Shown here: in pieces, positions 9,081 to 17,511 of the stretch
How the letters are laid out: every line of letters begins with the position of its first letter
Position numbering within the stretch: position 1 is the first letter of the stretch
Assembly (NCBI RefSeq): GCF_038443675.1
Contig: NZ_CP151762.1
Span: forward strand, 372,001-436,000
Direction of reading: 5' to 3'
Length of the DNA: 64,000 bases
From: Yoonia sp. G8-12
GTDB taxonomy: Bacteria > Pseudomonadota > Alphaproteobacteria > Rhodobacterales > Rhodobacteraceae
The notes under the pieces: generated by a model
The model's input: only the letters and a program-made list of their open reading frames with translations
Told to the model about the DNA's origin: nothing
The model's database searches: none
Translations under genes and position numbers: made by a program

Positions 9081-10856
9081 TTAGAAGTTTGCAGCCTCAA
9101 GCGCCATGACAGTATCACCACCAGTATTGATGCGCGCGAGGTGCATCGCCGTGGCGGGGAGTTGACGCGCCATGTAGTAACGGCCTGTGGCGATCTTGGT
9201 CTCGTAGAATTCGGTGTCAGATGCACCGCTTTCCAGCGCTTCCATCGCAGCCTTCGCCATCCGTGCCCACATCAGGCCAAGGCAGACGTGGCCCATCATG
9301 TGCATGAAGTCGTACGACCCCGACAGCGCATTGTTCGGCTTGGTCGCGTTTTGCATGAAGTACATACCAGCGGCTTGCAGATCCTTTGACGCGGCCTTCA
9401 GCGGGTTGAGGAAGTCCTTGTTCAGCGCCTCGTTGCCTTCGTTTTCCTTGATGAATGTCTTGATCATCTCAAAGAAGGCCATGACATGCTTGCCACCATC
9501 CAGCGCGAGCTTGCGCCCAACGAGGTCAAGCGCCTGCACACCGTTTGCACCTTCATAGATCATCGCGATCCGTGCATCGCGGGCGTATTGGGACATGCCC
9601 CATTCTTCGATATAGCCGTGACCGCCGTAAACCTGCTGTGCGGCAGTGGCGTATTCAAAGCCTTTGTCGGTCAGGAAGCCTTTAATGACAGGTGTCATCA
9701 ATGAGATCAGGCCATCGGCGTCGGCATCCTGGTTCTTGTGTGCGCGGTCGATCAGGTAAGCGCCCCAGTATGTGAACGCACGCGCGCCTTCGACGAAGGA
9801 TTTCTGATCCATCAGGTTGCGGCGAATGTCAGGGTGCACGATCAGCGGGTCGGCAGGGCCGTCAGGGTTCTTGGCCCCGGTCACATCGCGCCCTTGCAGG
9901 CGGTCGTTGGCATAGGCCACGGCGTTTTGATAGGCGCTTTCGGCCTGTGCGTAGCCTTGCAGGCCCACACCCAGACGCGCTTCGTTCATCATGGTGAACA
10001 TCGCACGCATGCCTTTGTGCTCTTCACCAATCAAGAAACCAGTTGCTTCGTCATAGTTCATCACACAAGTCGAGTTGCCGTGGATGCCCATCTTTTCTTC
10101 GATCTTGCCACAGGACACGCCATTGCGGGCGCCAAGGCTGCCATCATCATTGACCATGAACTTGGGCACGATGAAGAGGGATACACCTTTGATGCCGTCT
10201 GGCCCGCCTTGGATCTTCGCCAGAACGAGGTGGATGATGTTATCGGCCATGTCGTGTTCACCGGCAGAGATGAAAATCTTCTGGCCAGAGATTTTAAAGC
10301 TGCCGTCATCGTTTGGCACAGCTTTCGTGCGCATCAAACCCAAGTCAGTGCCGCAGTGCGGCTCGGTCAGGTTCATGGTGCCTGTCCATTCGCATGTGGT
10401 CAGCTTGGGCAGGTATGTCTGCTTTTGTTCGTCCGACCCGTGCGCGTAGATCGCAGAATAGGCACCATGCGTCAGGCCCTGATACATGTTGAAGGCCATG
10501 TTCGCAGACACGAATGGTTCCTGTGCGGCTGTGTGCATGACATAGGGCAGGCCCTGGCCGCCATATTCAGGATCGCAATCCATCGCGGTCCAGCCGCCGT
10601 CTTTCATCTGCTGGAAGGCGTCTTTGAAGCCTGTCGGCGTACGGACCACACCGTTTTCCATCACACAGCCTTCGGTATCGCCGACCACGTTCAGCGGATG
10701 CAGAACCTCGGAGGCGACCTTGCCGGCCTCTTCGACAACGGCACTTGTAAAATCACGGTCAAGGTCCTCGAACCCCGGAATGTCCTGCTCACTGACCTTT
10801 AACAGATCGTGCAATACAAACTGAATGTCTTTGGTCGGTGCGTTATAGATTGGCAT
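9081..10856 (-). CDS. Acyl-CoA dehydrogenase, large C-terminal-extended type (FadE/DmdC-like)
   Basis: A 591-aa flavoprotein that makes the alpha,beta double bond in an acyl-CoA. The length exceeds the 380-aa core family and matches the class with an added C-terminal domain (FadE5-like, and DmdC of roseobacters). Visible motifs are the FAD/substrate segment TGTMNLTEPHCGTDLG, GQKIFISAGEHD, and QQVYGGHGYIEEWGMSQYARDARI near the catalytic region. The ATG at 10856 has a GGGAGAG ribosome site. It is followed on the same strand by the GST and fad genes. The exact substrate (fatty acyl or methylmercaptopropionyl) is undetermined. Confidence 0.93.
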   Translation of the reverse strand: MPIYNAPTKDIQFVLHDLLKVSEQDIPGFEDLDRDFTSAVVEEAGKVASEVLHPLNVVGDTEGCVMENGVVRTPTGFKDAFQQMKDGGWTAMDCDPEYGGQGLPYVMHTAAQEPFVSANMAFNMYQGLTHGAYSAIYAHGSDEQKQTYLPKLTTCEWTGTMNLTEPHCGTDLGLMRTKAVPNDDGSFKISGQKIFISAGEHDMADNIIHLVLAKIQGGPDGIKGVSLFIVPKFMVNDDGSLGARNGVSCGKIEEKMGIHGNSTCVMNYDEATGFLIGEEHKGMRAMFTMMNEARLGVGLQGYAQAESAYQNAVAYANDRLQGRDVTGAKNPDGPADPLIVHPDIRRNLMDQKSFVEGARAFTYWGAYLIDRAHKNQDADADGLISLMTPVIKGFLTDKGFEYATAAQQVYGGHGYIEEWGMSQYARDARIAMIYEGANGVQALDLVGRKLALDGGKHVMAFFEMIKTFIKENEGNEALNKDFLNPLKAASKDLQAAGMYFMQNATKPNNALSGSYDFMHMMGHVCLGLMWARMAKAAMEALESGASDTEFYETKIATGRYYMARQLPATAMHLARINTGGDTVMALEAANF

Positions 10857-10901
10857 CTGGTCTCTCTCCCATTCGTGTCGTTCTATGGCCGTGCCTTGGT
10901 G

Positions 10902-11303
10902 TCAGGCGGCGGCCGTTTTCTTTTTGGCCAGTTGCGCCAGCTTTTCAGCGCCCCAGGCCATTTGCTCTTTCAGCTCGCCAATCGCTTCTTCCAACTCGGC
11001 CTTTTGGGCCTCCATGTCGGCAAGATGACGTTCGGCGAGGACATATGTTTTCGACAACTGCGCCTCTTGCCCGTCATCCATGTGGTAAAGGTCAAGCAGT
11101 TGGCGGATCTCTTCCAATGAAAAACCAAAGCGTTTGCCGCGCAGGATCAGTTTAAGCCGCGCGCGGTCGCGCTTGGTGAATAGGCGGCGCTGGCCTTCCC
11201 GGATCGGGAACAGCAATTCTTTGGCTTCGTAAAAGCGAAGCGTGCGGGGCGTGACGTCAAAAGCGTCACACATCTGACGAATATTCAAAGTGTCGGTCGT
11301 CAT
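10902..11303 (-). CDS. MerR-family transcriptional regulator (acyl-CoA dehydrogenase-linked)
   Basis: A 133-aa MerR-type protein: the winged helix begins with IRQMCDAFDVTPRTLRFYEAKELL, followed by a long dimerisation coiled coil (about 75-125) and an alanine/lysine-rich tail. No cysteine cluster for metal sensing is visible, so it resembles the regulators of fatty-acid or branched-chain-acid catabolism rather than MerR/CueR. It lies 45 bases upstream of the acyl-CoA dehydrogenase on the same strand and is probably in its operon. An 18-bp near-palindrome at 11378-11395 lies just upstream and may be its operator. Confidence 0.9.
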   Translation of the reverse strand: MTTDTLNIRQMCDAFDVTPRTLRFYEAKELLFPIREGQRRLFTKRDRARLKLILRGKRFGFSLEEIRQLLDLYHMDDGQEAQLSKTYVLAERHLADMEAQKAELEEAIGELKEQMAWGAEKLAQLAKKKTAAA

Positions 11304-11377
11304 TTTTCAATTCTTTCCATGCAAGCGGTCAGTGTCTGCCACTCATCTGCGAAGGATATGGTGACCATACAAGTAAA

Positions 11378-11395
11378 GTTGACGTGCACGTAAAC
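11378..11395. promoter_or_regulatory. Near-palindromic 18-bp operator candidate
   Basis: GTTGACGTGCACGTAAAC matches its own reverse complement at 16 of 18 positions. It sits 75 bases upstream of the first MerR-type gene, between it and the second one. Sites of the form TTnACGT..ACGTnAA are what I recall for LiuR-type MerR regulators of acyl-CoA catabolism, which suits the neighbouring dehydrogenase, but binding is inferred. Confidence 0.45.
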
Positions 11396-11459
11396 GTAAC
11401 GTGGCGTCACGGCTCAGTTGACGAAAGGTCAGCAAAGATGACGGAGGGTCAGGCGCAAT

Positions 11460-11486
11460 AAAAAAACGGGTAAAACGCCCAGTTTT
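11460..11486 (-). terminator. Rho-independent terminator after the second MerR gene
   Basis: Reading on the minus strand, AAAAC-U-GGG pairs with CCC-GUUUU around a 7-base loop (one bulged base), followed directly by further U residues. It lies 38 bases past the stop of the MerR-type gene at 11524-11892. The stem is AU-rich and short, so strength is uncertain. Confidence 0.5.
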
Positions 11487-11523
11487 CCCCCTTCAACGGC
11501 TCTGACTTGAATGTGTGTGTCGA

Positions 11524-11892
11524 CTAGCCCAGCGTTTCTGCTGTTTCATCGCGCAGGTTTTTGAGTTCGCTCATCGTATCTTCAAGCTGCTTTTTCTGCT
11601 CTGCAAGCTCGACCATTTGTTTATCCGCGAGTGCGATCCATTCACGCATTTGCGCCTCTGTGCCTTGATGTTCGTAGATCAAAAGCCATTGCCGAATATC
11701 TTCCAAAGAAAAGCCAAACCGCCGTCCGCGCAGTATCAGCGTCATGCGTGCAAGTTCTTTTGCGCTATAGAACCGCGAGCGCCCTTCGCGTTCGGGATGC
11801 AAGAGCTCGATGTATTCGTAGTAGCGTAGCGTGCGCGGCGTGACGTCGAATTTCGCGCACATTTCTTTGAATGACAGGCGTGGTTCGGACAT
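11524..11892 (-). CDS. MerR-family transcriptional regulator (paralogue of the preceding one)
   Basis: A 122-aa MerR-type protein, clearly related to the one at 10902-11303: both share the helix-turn-helix core FDVTPRTLR(F/Y)YE and RFGFSLE(E/D)IRQ, then a C-terminal coiled coil rich in Glu/Lys/Gln (about 80-120). No metal-binding cysteines are present. The start MSEPRLSFKEM at 11892 is chosen because homology begins there; the frame is open much further upstream into the thioesterase promoter. It is divergent from the thioesterase pair at 12026, with which it shares a 133-base promoter region and which it may control. Confidence 0.88.
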   Translation of the reverse strand: MSEPRLSFKEMCAKFDVTPRTLRYYEYIELLHPEREGRSRFYSAKELARMTLILRGRRFGFSLEDIRQWLLIYEHQGTEAQMREWIALADKQMVELAEQKKQLEDTMSELKNLRDETAETLG

Positions 11893-12025
11893 CTTGTTCT
11901 CCCTTGAGGCAATCGTAGCGGCAACGACGAAACGGGGCAACATGGATTGGCACCATCTGTGCGCGTAAAGGTGGTCAAAGGTGGAATTCAACGTTACGCA
12001 TCGGAAAGATCTTTCAGGAGCAATC

Positions 12026-12466
12026 ATGTCTGATGTGCAAAAAACCCGTCGCGATACATTGGCCCGCCAGTTCATTGCGGCCATCCCCCATGCCCAGGCT
12101 TTGGGGATGCAAGTGACCGAAATCCATGATGGTAAGGCCGTGATCGCCATGGATTATGATCCGCGTTTTATCGGTGATCCGGAGACGGGGGTCATTCATG
12201 GTGGTGCTGTTTCAGCGCTCATGGACACCTGTGCAGGGGCGGCGGTCATGGCGCATCCGGCAGCAGCGCTTGCGACGGCCACGCTGGATCTGCGGATCGA
12301 CTACATGCGCCCCGCCAAACCGGGCGACCGGATTACAGCAACGGCCGAGTGTTACCACGTCACCCGCTCGGTTGCCTTTGTCCGCGCCACTGCGGTTGAC
12401 GAAGACCCCTCACGCCCGGTTGCGACCGCCACAGGGGCCTTTACGATTGAAAGGGGCAAGTCATGA
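12026..12466 (+). CDS. PaaI-type hotdog thioesterase
   Basis: A 146-aa hotdog-fold thioesterase with the family signature GVIHGGAVSALMDTCAGAA (about residues 54-72; the His-Gly-Gly start of the central helix). The strand ATLDLRIDYMRPAKPGD matches 4HBT/PaaI proteins. The ATG at 12026 has CAGGAG six bases upstream, which decides against the longer frame from 11981. It overlaps the next thioesterase gene by four bases (ATGA), so the two are translationally coupled. Likely hydrolyses aromatic or medium-chain acyl-CoA; substrate unknown. Confidence 0.9.
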   Translation: MSDVQKTRRDTLARQFIAAIPHAQALGMQVTEIHDGKAVIAMDYDPRFIGDPETGVIHGGAVSALMDTCAGAAVMAHPAAALATATLDLRIDYMRPAKPGDRITATAECYHVTRSVAFVRATAVDEDPSRPVATATGAFTIERGKS

Positions 12467-12957
12467 GCCGCCGCCCCGAACCTGTGCAAGTCGTCAAGCA
12501 ACGCCGCGACGCGACCTTGGCCACCCTTGTGGCAGGCGTGCCTTATATCCAATTCCTGGGCATTCAGATTGACCGGCGCGGGGATGAGCTGACGGCTATT
12601 CTGCCTTATGCCGACAAGCTGATCGGGAACCCGATGCTGCCCGCGCTGCACGGTGGGGTTACTGCCGCGTTTCTGGAAGTGACCGCTATTGTGGAACTGA
12701 GTTGGGCAATGATCTGGGAAGATATGGAGGCCGGCAAATATAGCGAGGACGCCCCGCGGATCCAATTGCCCAAGACGATCGATTTCACCGTTGATTATTT
12801 GCGGTCGGGCCTGCCGCGGGATGCTTACGCGCGCGCGCGCGTGAACCGTTCGGGCCGCCGCTATGCCTCTGTCCATGTCGAAACATGGCAGGACAACCGC
12901 AGCCGTCTTTTTGCTTCTGCAACAGGTCACTTTTTGATGCCGGACCGCAATGGCTAA
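12463..12957 (+). CDS. Second PaaI-like hotdog thioesterase
   Basis: A 164-aa relative of the preceding gene product. The central helix reads ALHGGVTAAFLEVTA (about 63-77), again with HGG. The strand IQLPKTIDFTVDYLRSGLPRD is the family's second conserved part. It differs in an N-terminal extension and an inserted segment (ELSWAMIWEDMEAGKYS). Paired hotdog genes like this may form a heteromeric enzyme, but this is inference. It overlaps the MATE gene by eight bases, so all three genes form one operon. Confidence 0.88.
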   Translation: MSRRPEPVQVVKQRRDATLATLVAGVPYIQFLGIQIDRRGDELTAILPYADKLIGNPMLPALHGGVTAAFLEVTAIVELSWAMIWEDMEAGKYSEDAPRIQLPKTIDFTVDYLRSGLPRDAYARARVNRSGRRYASVHVETWQDNRSRLFASATGHFLMPDRNG

Positions 12958-14287
12958 GGTTCTCACCCACAAACGGGTGCTGGCGATTGCCTTACCGATT
13001 GTGCTCTCGAATGCGACGGTGCCTATCCTGGGCGTCGTGGATACCGGCGTTGTCGGGCAGTTGGGCGAGGCGGCACCGATTGGCGCGGTGGGGATCGGGG
13101 CGATCATCCTGTCAGCGGTCTATTGGATCTTCGGTTTTCTGCGCATGGGCACCACGGGTCTGACATCCCAAGCCAGCGGGGCTGGGGACGGTGCCGAGGT
13201 TGACGCGCTTTTGTCGCGCGCGCTTTTGATCGGGATATCGGCGGGACTTGTGATGATCGTCGCACAGGTGGCGATTTTCGGCACGGCCTTCTGGCTATCC
13301 CCCGCCAGTGCCGAGGTCGAAGCACTTGCGCGTGATTATATGGTCATCCGTATCTGGTCGGCCCCTGCGACTATTGCGCTTTATGGCATCACCGGCTGGC
13401 TGATCGCGCAGGAACGCACGCGGGCTGTCTTGGTCATTCAGGTGGGCATGAACGGGGCCAATATCGCGCTGAGCATCTTGCTGGGGCTCAAGCTTGGCTG
13501 GGGCGTTGAGGGTGTTGCTTGGGCGACGTTTATGGCCGAGTGGGGCGGTCTGGCGGTGGGCCTGTGGTTCTGTCGCGGTGTCTTTGGGCGGGCTGCTTGG
13601 CTATCGGCAGAGCGGGTGTTCGATCTGGTCCGCTTGCGGCATATGGCCTTGGTCAATTCTGATATCCTGATCCGCTCGGTGCTGTTGCAGGCGATCTTTG
13701 TTAGTTTTCTGTTCTTTGGGTCGGACTTTGGCGATGTGCAATTGGCCGCCAACCAAATCCTGATGCAATTTCTGCAAGTCACCGCTTACGCGCTGGACGG
13801 TTTTGCCTTTTCTGCCGAGGCGTTGGTGGGTCAGGCGCTGGGCGCGCGGGCGCGGGCGGCCTTGCGGCGTAGTGCGATCCTCAGCAGTCTTTGGGGCGGG
13901 ATCGTTTGTGCAATGCTGGCGGTGTCTTTTGCGCTCTTTGGCGGGCGGGTGATTGATATCATGACCACAGCCCCCGAAGTACGCGAGGTCGCGCGCATCT
14001 ATCTGCCCTATATGGTGCTGGCCCCGATTGTGGGCGTTGCGGCATGGATGCTGGATGGTATCTTTATCGGGGCCACGCGCACCAAGGACATGCGCAATAT
14101 GATGATCGTCTCGGCGGTAATTTATTTCGCCACGGTCCTGCCACTGATGGCGCAATTCCAGAACCATGGGCTCTGGATTGGGTTGCTGCTCAATTTCGTG
14201 GTGCGCGGGGCGACGCTGGCATGGAAATATCCCGCCTTGGAGGCAGAGGCCGACAGGCCCCGGTCAGGTCCAGTCGCCGCGCCCTGA
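12950..14287 (+). CDS. MATE-family efflux transporter (DinF-like)
   Basis: A 445-aa inner-membrane protein with about twelve hydrophobic helices, starting MAKVLTHKRVLAIALPIVLSN, typical of the DinF branch of MATE exporters that use Na+ or H+ gradients. Internal two-fold character is visible: VLSNATVPILGVVDTGVVGQLG in the first half and LAANQILMQFLQVTAYALDGFAF in the second. It is last in the thioesterase operon and overlaps the 3' end of convergent pyrD by 24 bases. Substrate unknown. Confidence 0.92.
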   Translation: MAKVLTHKRVLAIALPIVLSNATVPILGVVDTGVVGQLGEAAPIGAVGIGAIILSAVYWIFGFLRMGTTGLTSQASGAGDGAEVDALLSRALLIGISAGLVMIVAQVAIFGTAFWLSPASAEVEALARDYMVIRIWSAPATIALYGITGWLIAQERTRAVLVIQVGMNGANIALSILLGLKLGWGVEGVAWATFMAEWGGLAVGLWFCRGVFGRAAWLSAERVFDLVRLRHMALVNSDILIRSVLLQAIFVSFLFFGSDFGDVQLAANQILMQFLQVTAYALDGFAFSAEALVGQALGARARAALRRSAILSSLWGGIVCAMLAVSFALFGGRVIDIMTTAPEVREVARIYLPYMVLAPIVGVAAWMLDGIFIGATRTKDMRNMMIVSAVIYFATVLPLMAQFQNHGLWIGLLLNFVVRGATLAWKYPALEAEADRPRSGPVAAP

Positions 14288-15315
14288 TCCCACAGCGTCC
14301 GCCACAGTGGCAAAACCATCGCGTTCCAACAGGGCATCGAGGCCTTGCGCAATCTCACCGGCAAGCGAAATGCCACCATAGACAAGGGCGGTGTAAAGCT
14401 GCACCGCAGAAGCACCCGCGCGGATTTTCTGATAAGCCTGTTCCGCCGATCCGACACCGCCCACGCCGATCAGCGGCAGGGCGGTCAGCCCCGACAGTTG
14501 CGCCAGAACCCGCGTGGATTTTTCAAACAGCGGTTGGCCCGATAGCCCCCCCATTTCAGCCTTATGTGGTCCATGCAGGCCCGTGCGATCCAGTGTGGTG
14601 TTCGTGGCGATGATGGCATCAATGCCTGATGCGTTCGCGACTTCAGCCACTTCGGCAATTTCATCGGCGCTGAGGTCCGGTGCGATTTTCAGGAATACAG
14701 GGATCGGGTCAGCCAATGCCGCGCGTGCCTGCATCACCCCGTCCAGCAACGCGGCAAGCGCGGCTTTGCCCTGCAAATCACGCAGCTTTTCGGTGTTGGG
14801 CGAAGACACATTGACCGTCGCAAAATCTACCAGCGCGCCGCAGCGCGTCAGGACCGTTGCGAAATCAGCGGCCTTATCGCCGCTGTCTTTATTCGCGCCG
14901 AGGTTCAGGCCGATCACCGCACCCTTGGGGCGCTGGGCCAGACGCTTTGCAATCGCGTCCATCCCGTCGTTGTTGAAACCAAAGCGGTTAATTGCGGCCT
15001 TGTCGTCGGTCAGGCGAAACAGGCGTGGTTTCGGGTTGCCGGGTTGCGGACGGGGGTTGCCGCCCCCACCTCAAGAAAACCAAAGCCCGTTTTTGACAAC
15101 GCATGCAGAGCGGTGGCGTTTTTATCAAAGCCGGCGGCGAGGCCAACAGGATTTGGCAGGTCCAGACCGGCCAGCACGGTTTGCAAGCGTGGTGAGGTCA
15201 CAGGCCCCCCGCGCGGACCAAGCCCCGCATTCAGAGCCGTGAGCGCAAGCCCGTGTGCCACCTCTGGGTCAATCCTGCGCAGCGCGGGCAAGCCGATTTG
15301 TTCCAGAAGTTTCAT
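14264..15315 (-). pseudogene. pyrD: Dihydroorotate dehydrogenase (quinone), one-base frameshift
   Basis: Class 2 dihydroorotate dehydrogenase, the membrane-associated fourth step of pyrimidine synthesis. The N-terminal part (15315 down to about 15056) reads MKLLEQIGLPALRRIDPE... to GFGFLEVGAATP, then the frame shifts. In the next frame RPQPGNPKPRLFRLTDDKAA and NRFGFNNDGMD continue the family pattern, ending with VGGVGSAEQAYQKIRAGA near the FMN phosphate site. Adding one C to the five-C run (15052-15056 as G's on the plus strand) restores 350 aa, the normal length. Either a sequencing error or a true null; upp could supply UMP only if uracil is available. It overlaps the DUF952 gene by ATGA. 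Confidence 0.9.
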
Positions 15316-15644
15316 GACAACGCTGGAAACTGATGTACGCCATCAATGAGTGGCAGGGGTTTGCTCCAAAGCACATCATCCATGCGCAGTTTGCGGTAAA
15401 GATGCGGAAACAAAACGTTCTCGCGTGCAGGCTCCCATTTCAGCGGGTCAAGCCTGTCTGATTCTAGCGCCAAGAGCACCAGCCCTTCTGCGCCGGAAAA
15501 ATACTTTGCGGCCGTTTCGGCCACGGTCTCGGCGGTCGAAAAATGGATGTAACCATCCGCTACATCAATCGGTGCGCCAACGGTTTCGCCATCGGCCTGC
15601 AGGGTGGCCCATTCATCGGCCCGGAATATTTTATAAATCAGCAT
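15312..15644 (-). CDS. DUF952 family protein
   Basis: A 110-aa cytoplasmic protein starting MLIYKIFRADEWATL. The DUF952 signature is clear: DGYIHFSTAETVAETAAKYF in the first half and LYRKLRMDDVLWSKPLPL in the second. The ATG at 15644 is chosen by homology; the frame continues 13 codons upstream. Its stop overlaps the pyrD start (ATGA), so the two are coupled. Family members are small, and a link to ADP-ribosyl-type folds has been proposed; the biochemical role is not established. Confidence 0.85.
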   Translation of the reverse strand: MLIYKIFRADEWATLQADGETVGAPIDVADGYIHFSTAETVAETAAKYFSGAEGLVLLALESDRLDPLKWEPARENVLFPHLYRKLRMDDVLWSKPLPLIDGVHQFPALS

Positions 15645-15794
15645 ACGTGTGTCATGGCTTTTACACATCCGTTGGTCAAGCATCCACGCACAGCCAGTTG
15701 ACGCTAGGGCTACTTTCGGAGGCAGTTATTAAATTTGACTCTCTCAATGCGCCTCGCCACTCTGCCTACATTCCAACTTGGGGGACCTGAACCT

Positions 15795-17358
15795 ATGATG
15801 TTACGTATTATGACAACGACCTGTGCAATGGCCATGATGGCAAGCACAGCTGCAGCCGACTACACTTTGCACATCATCCACACGAATGACCTGCACAGCC
15901 GGATCGAGCCGATCAACCGTTTCGATCTCGACCTGCAACGCCGAAGATAACGCCGCTGGCGAATGCTTTGGCGGCATTGCGCGGGTGATTACGAAAATCA
16001 ACGAATTGCGCGAAGAGCTGGCGGGTGAAAACGTCATTCTTCTTGATGCCGGCGACCAGTATCAGGGCAGCCTGATGTACACGACCTACAAAGGTGATGT
16101 GGAAGCCGAATTCATGGAGCAGATCGGCTATGATGTGATGGCTGTTGGCAACCACGAATTCGATGACGGCGATGAAGGCCTGCGCAAGCTGACCGATGCG
16201 GTTTCCTTCCCGGTCATCTCGGGCAACATTGATGTTTCAAGCTCGAACATTCTGGCAGGTCAGGTGGAGAACCATGTCGTTCTCGAAGTTGGCGGTGAGC
16301 GGATTGGCATCATCTCGGCGCTGGCTGTTGATACGGCCGAGACCTCAAGCCCGTCGAACGCGGTGATCTTCACGCCTGAGGCCGAGAGCCTTGCAGCGGA
16401 CGTGGCCACCTTGGAAGAGGACGGTGTGACCAAGATTATCGCACTGACCCACGTTGGTGTGACCAAAGACATGGCGCTCGCTGAAAGCGTTGCTGGTCTT
16501 GATGCAGTTGTGGGTGGGCACTCTCACACGCTGTTTTCCAACACTGAGGAAGGCGCGATGGCCTATCCGACGATGGTTGGCGACGTGCCCGTGGTGCAGG
16601 CCTATGCCTATTCCAAATATATCGGTCATCTGACGCTTGTTTTCGATGATGCCGGTAATCTGACATCTGCGACCGGTGACACCATTTTGCTGGATGCCAG
16701 CGTGGCCGAAGATGAGGCCGCCGTTGCGCGTGTCGCTGAACTTGCCGGTCCGATTGAGGAAATGAAGACCCGCATCGTTGCCGAGACAGCAGATGTTGTC
16801 GTTGGTGACCGTGATGTCTGCCGTGCGATGGAATGCCCGATGGGTAATCTTGTGGCGGATGCGATGCTTGATCGCGTCAAGGATCAGGGTATCCAGATCG
16901 CAATCCAGAACGGTGGTGGCCTGCGTGCAACCATCGACGCCGGTGAAGTGACAATGGGCGAAGTGCTGTCAGTGCTTCCATTCCAGAACACACTTTCGAC
17001 TTTCGAAGTGACAGGTGAGGCTATCGTTGCCGCACTTGAAAACGGTGTTGGACAGATTGAAGAGGGTGCAGGCCGCTTCCCACAGGTTGCAGGCATGTCC
17101 TTTACAGTCGATGCCGCAGCCGAGCCCGGTTCGCGCATCTCTGACGTGATGGTCGGCGGTGAGCCGATTGATCTGACCGCAACCTATGGTGCCGTTTCAA
17201 ACAACTATGTGCGCAATGGCGGTGACGGCTACAGCATGTTTGAGGATGCGATGAACGCCTATGACTTTGGCCCTGACTTGGCTGATGTGACGGCAGAGTA
17301 TCTTGCTGCTAACGCACCTTACCAGCCTTATACGGATGGCCGCATTACGATGCGCTAA
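15795..17358 (+). pseudogene. Secreted 5'-nucleotidase / UshA-like metallophosphatase, one-base frameshift
   Basis: Periplasmic two-domain nucleotidase. A signal peptide (MMLRIMTTTCAMAMMASTAAA) precedes the metal site HTNDLH. After RIEPINRFD the frame is lost at about 15927 and resumes one base later as STCNAEDNAAGECFGGIAR. The remaining motifs DAGDQYQG, GNHEFDDG and GGHSHT, and the substrate domain with NGGGLR, FQNTL and NNYVRNGGDGY, are intact. Removing one base gives 520 aa, the usual length. The lesion is one extra C, not in an obvious homopolymer. A strong hairpin terminator follows. Its role is phosphate or nucleoside scavenging. Confidence 0.85.
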
Positions 17359-17383
17359 GCCTTTTCAGGTTGAACAACTGATG

Positions 17384-17411
17384 CGCCGCGGGAAACCGCG
17401 GCGTATTTTTT
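17384..17411 (+). terminator. Rho-independent terminator after the 5'-nucleotidase
   Basis: CGCCGCGG, a GAAA loop and CCGCGGCG form a perfect 8-bp stem, followed by TATTTTTTG. It lies 26 bases after the nucleotidase stop and separates it from the LacI-family gene. Confidence 0.88.
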
Positions 17412-17433
17412 GTTTGCGGTATAAATAGACCTT

Positions 17434-17462
17434 TCAAGAACTTCATTCTTGACGCGCGCAAA
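17434..17462. promoter_or_regulatory. Operator region upstream of the LacI-type regulator gene
   Basis: Two overlapping elements: a perfect inverted repeat TCAAGAA-cttca-TTCTTGA (17434-17452), and TTGACGCGCGCAAA (17449-17462), which matches the palindrome before the polyol transport operon (TTTACGCGCGTAAA) at 12 of 14 bases. A TATAAAT sequence at 17420-17426 could be a -10 box. The shared element suggests that the regulator controls its own gene and the operon. Confidence 0.55.
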
Positions 17463-17511
17463 GAAATTGTTTCGGATGTAAAGAAATTTGCGGCGAGGAG
17501 AACAGACAGCC

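Noticed and set aside
2005..10856. A DMSP demethylation (dmd) gene cluster
   Set aside because: The ligase and dehydrogenase resemble DmdB and DmdC in size, but DmdA and DmdD are absent and the genes lie with fadA/fadB; general fatty-acid oxidation is simpler.
17420..17426. TATAAAT as a firm -10 box of the LacI-type gene
   Set aside because: No convincing -35 at 16-18 bases upstream, where the terminator of the previous gene lies; left as a possibility only.
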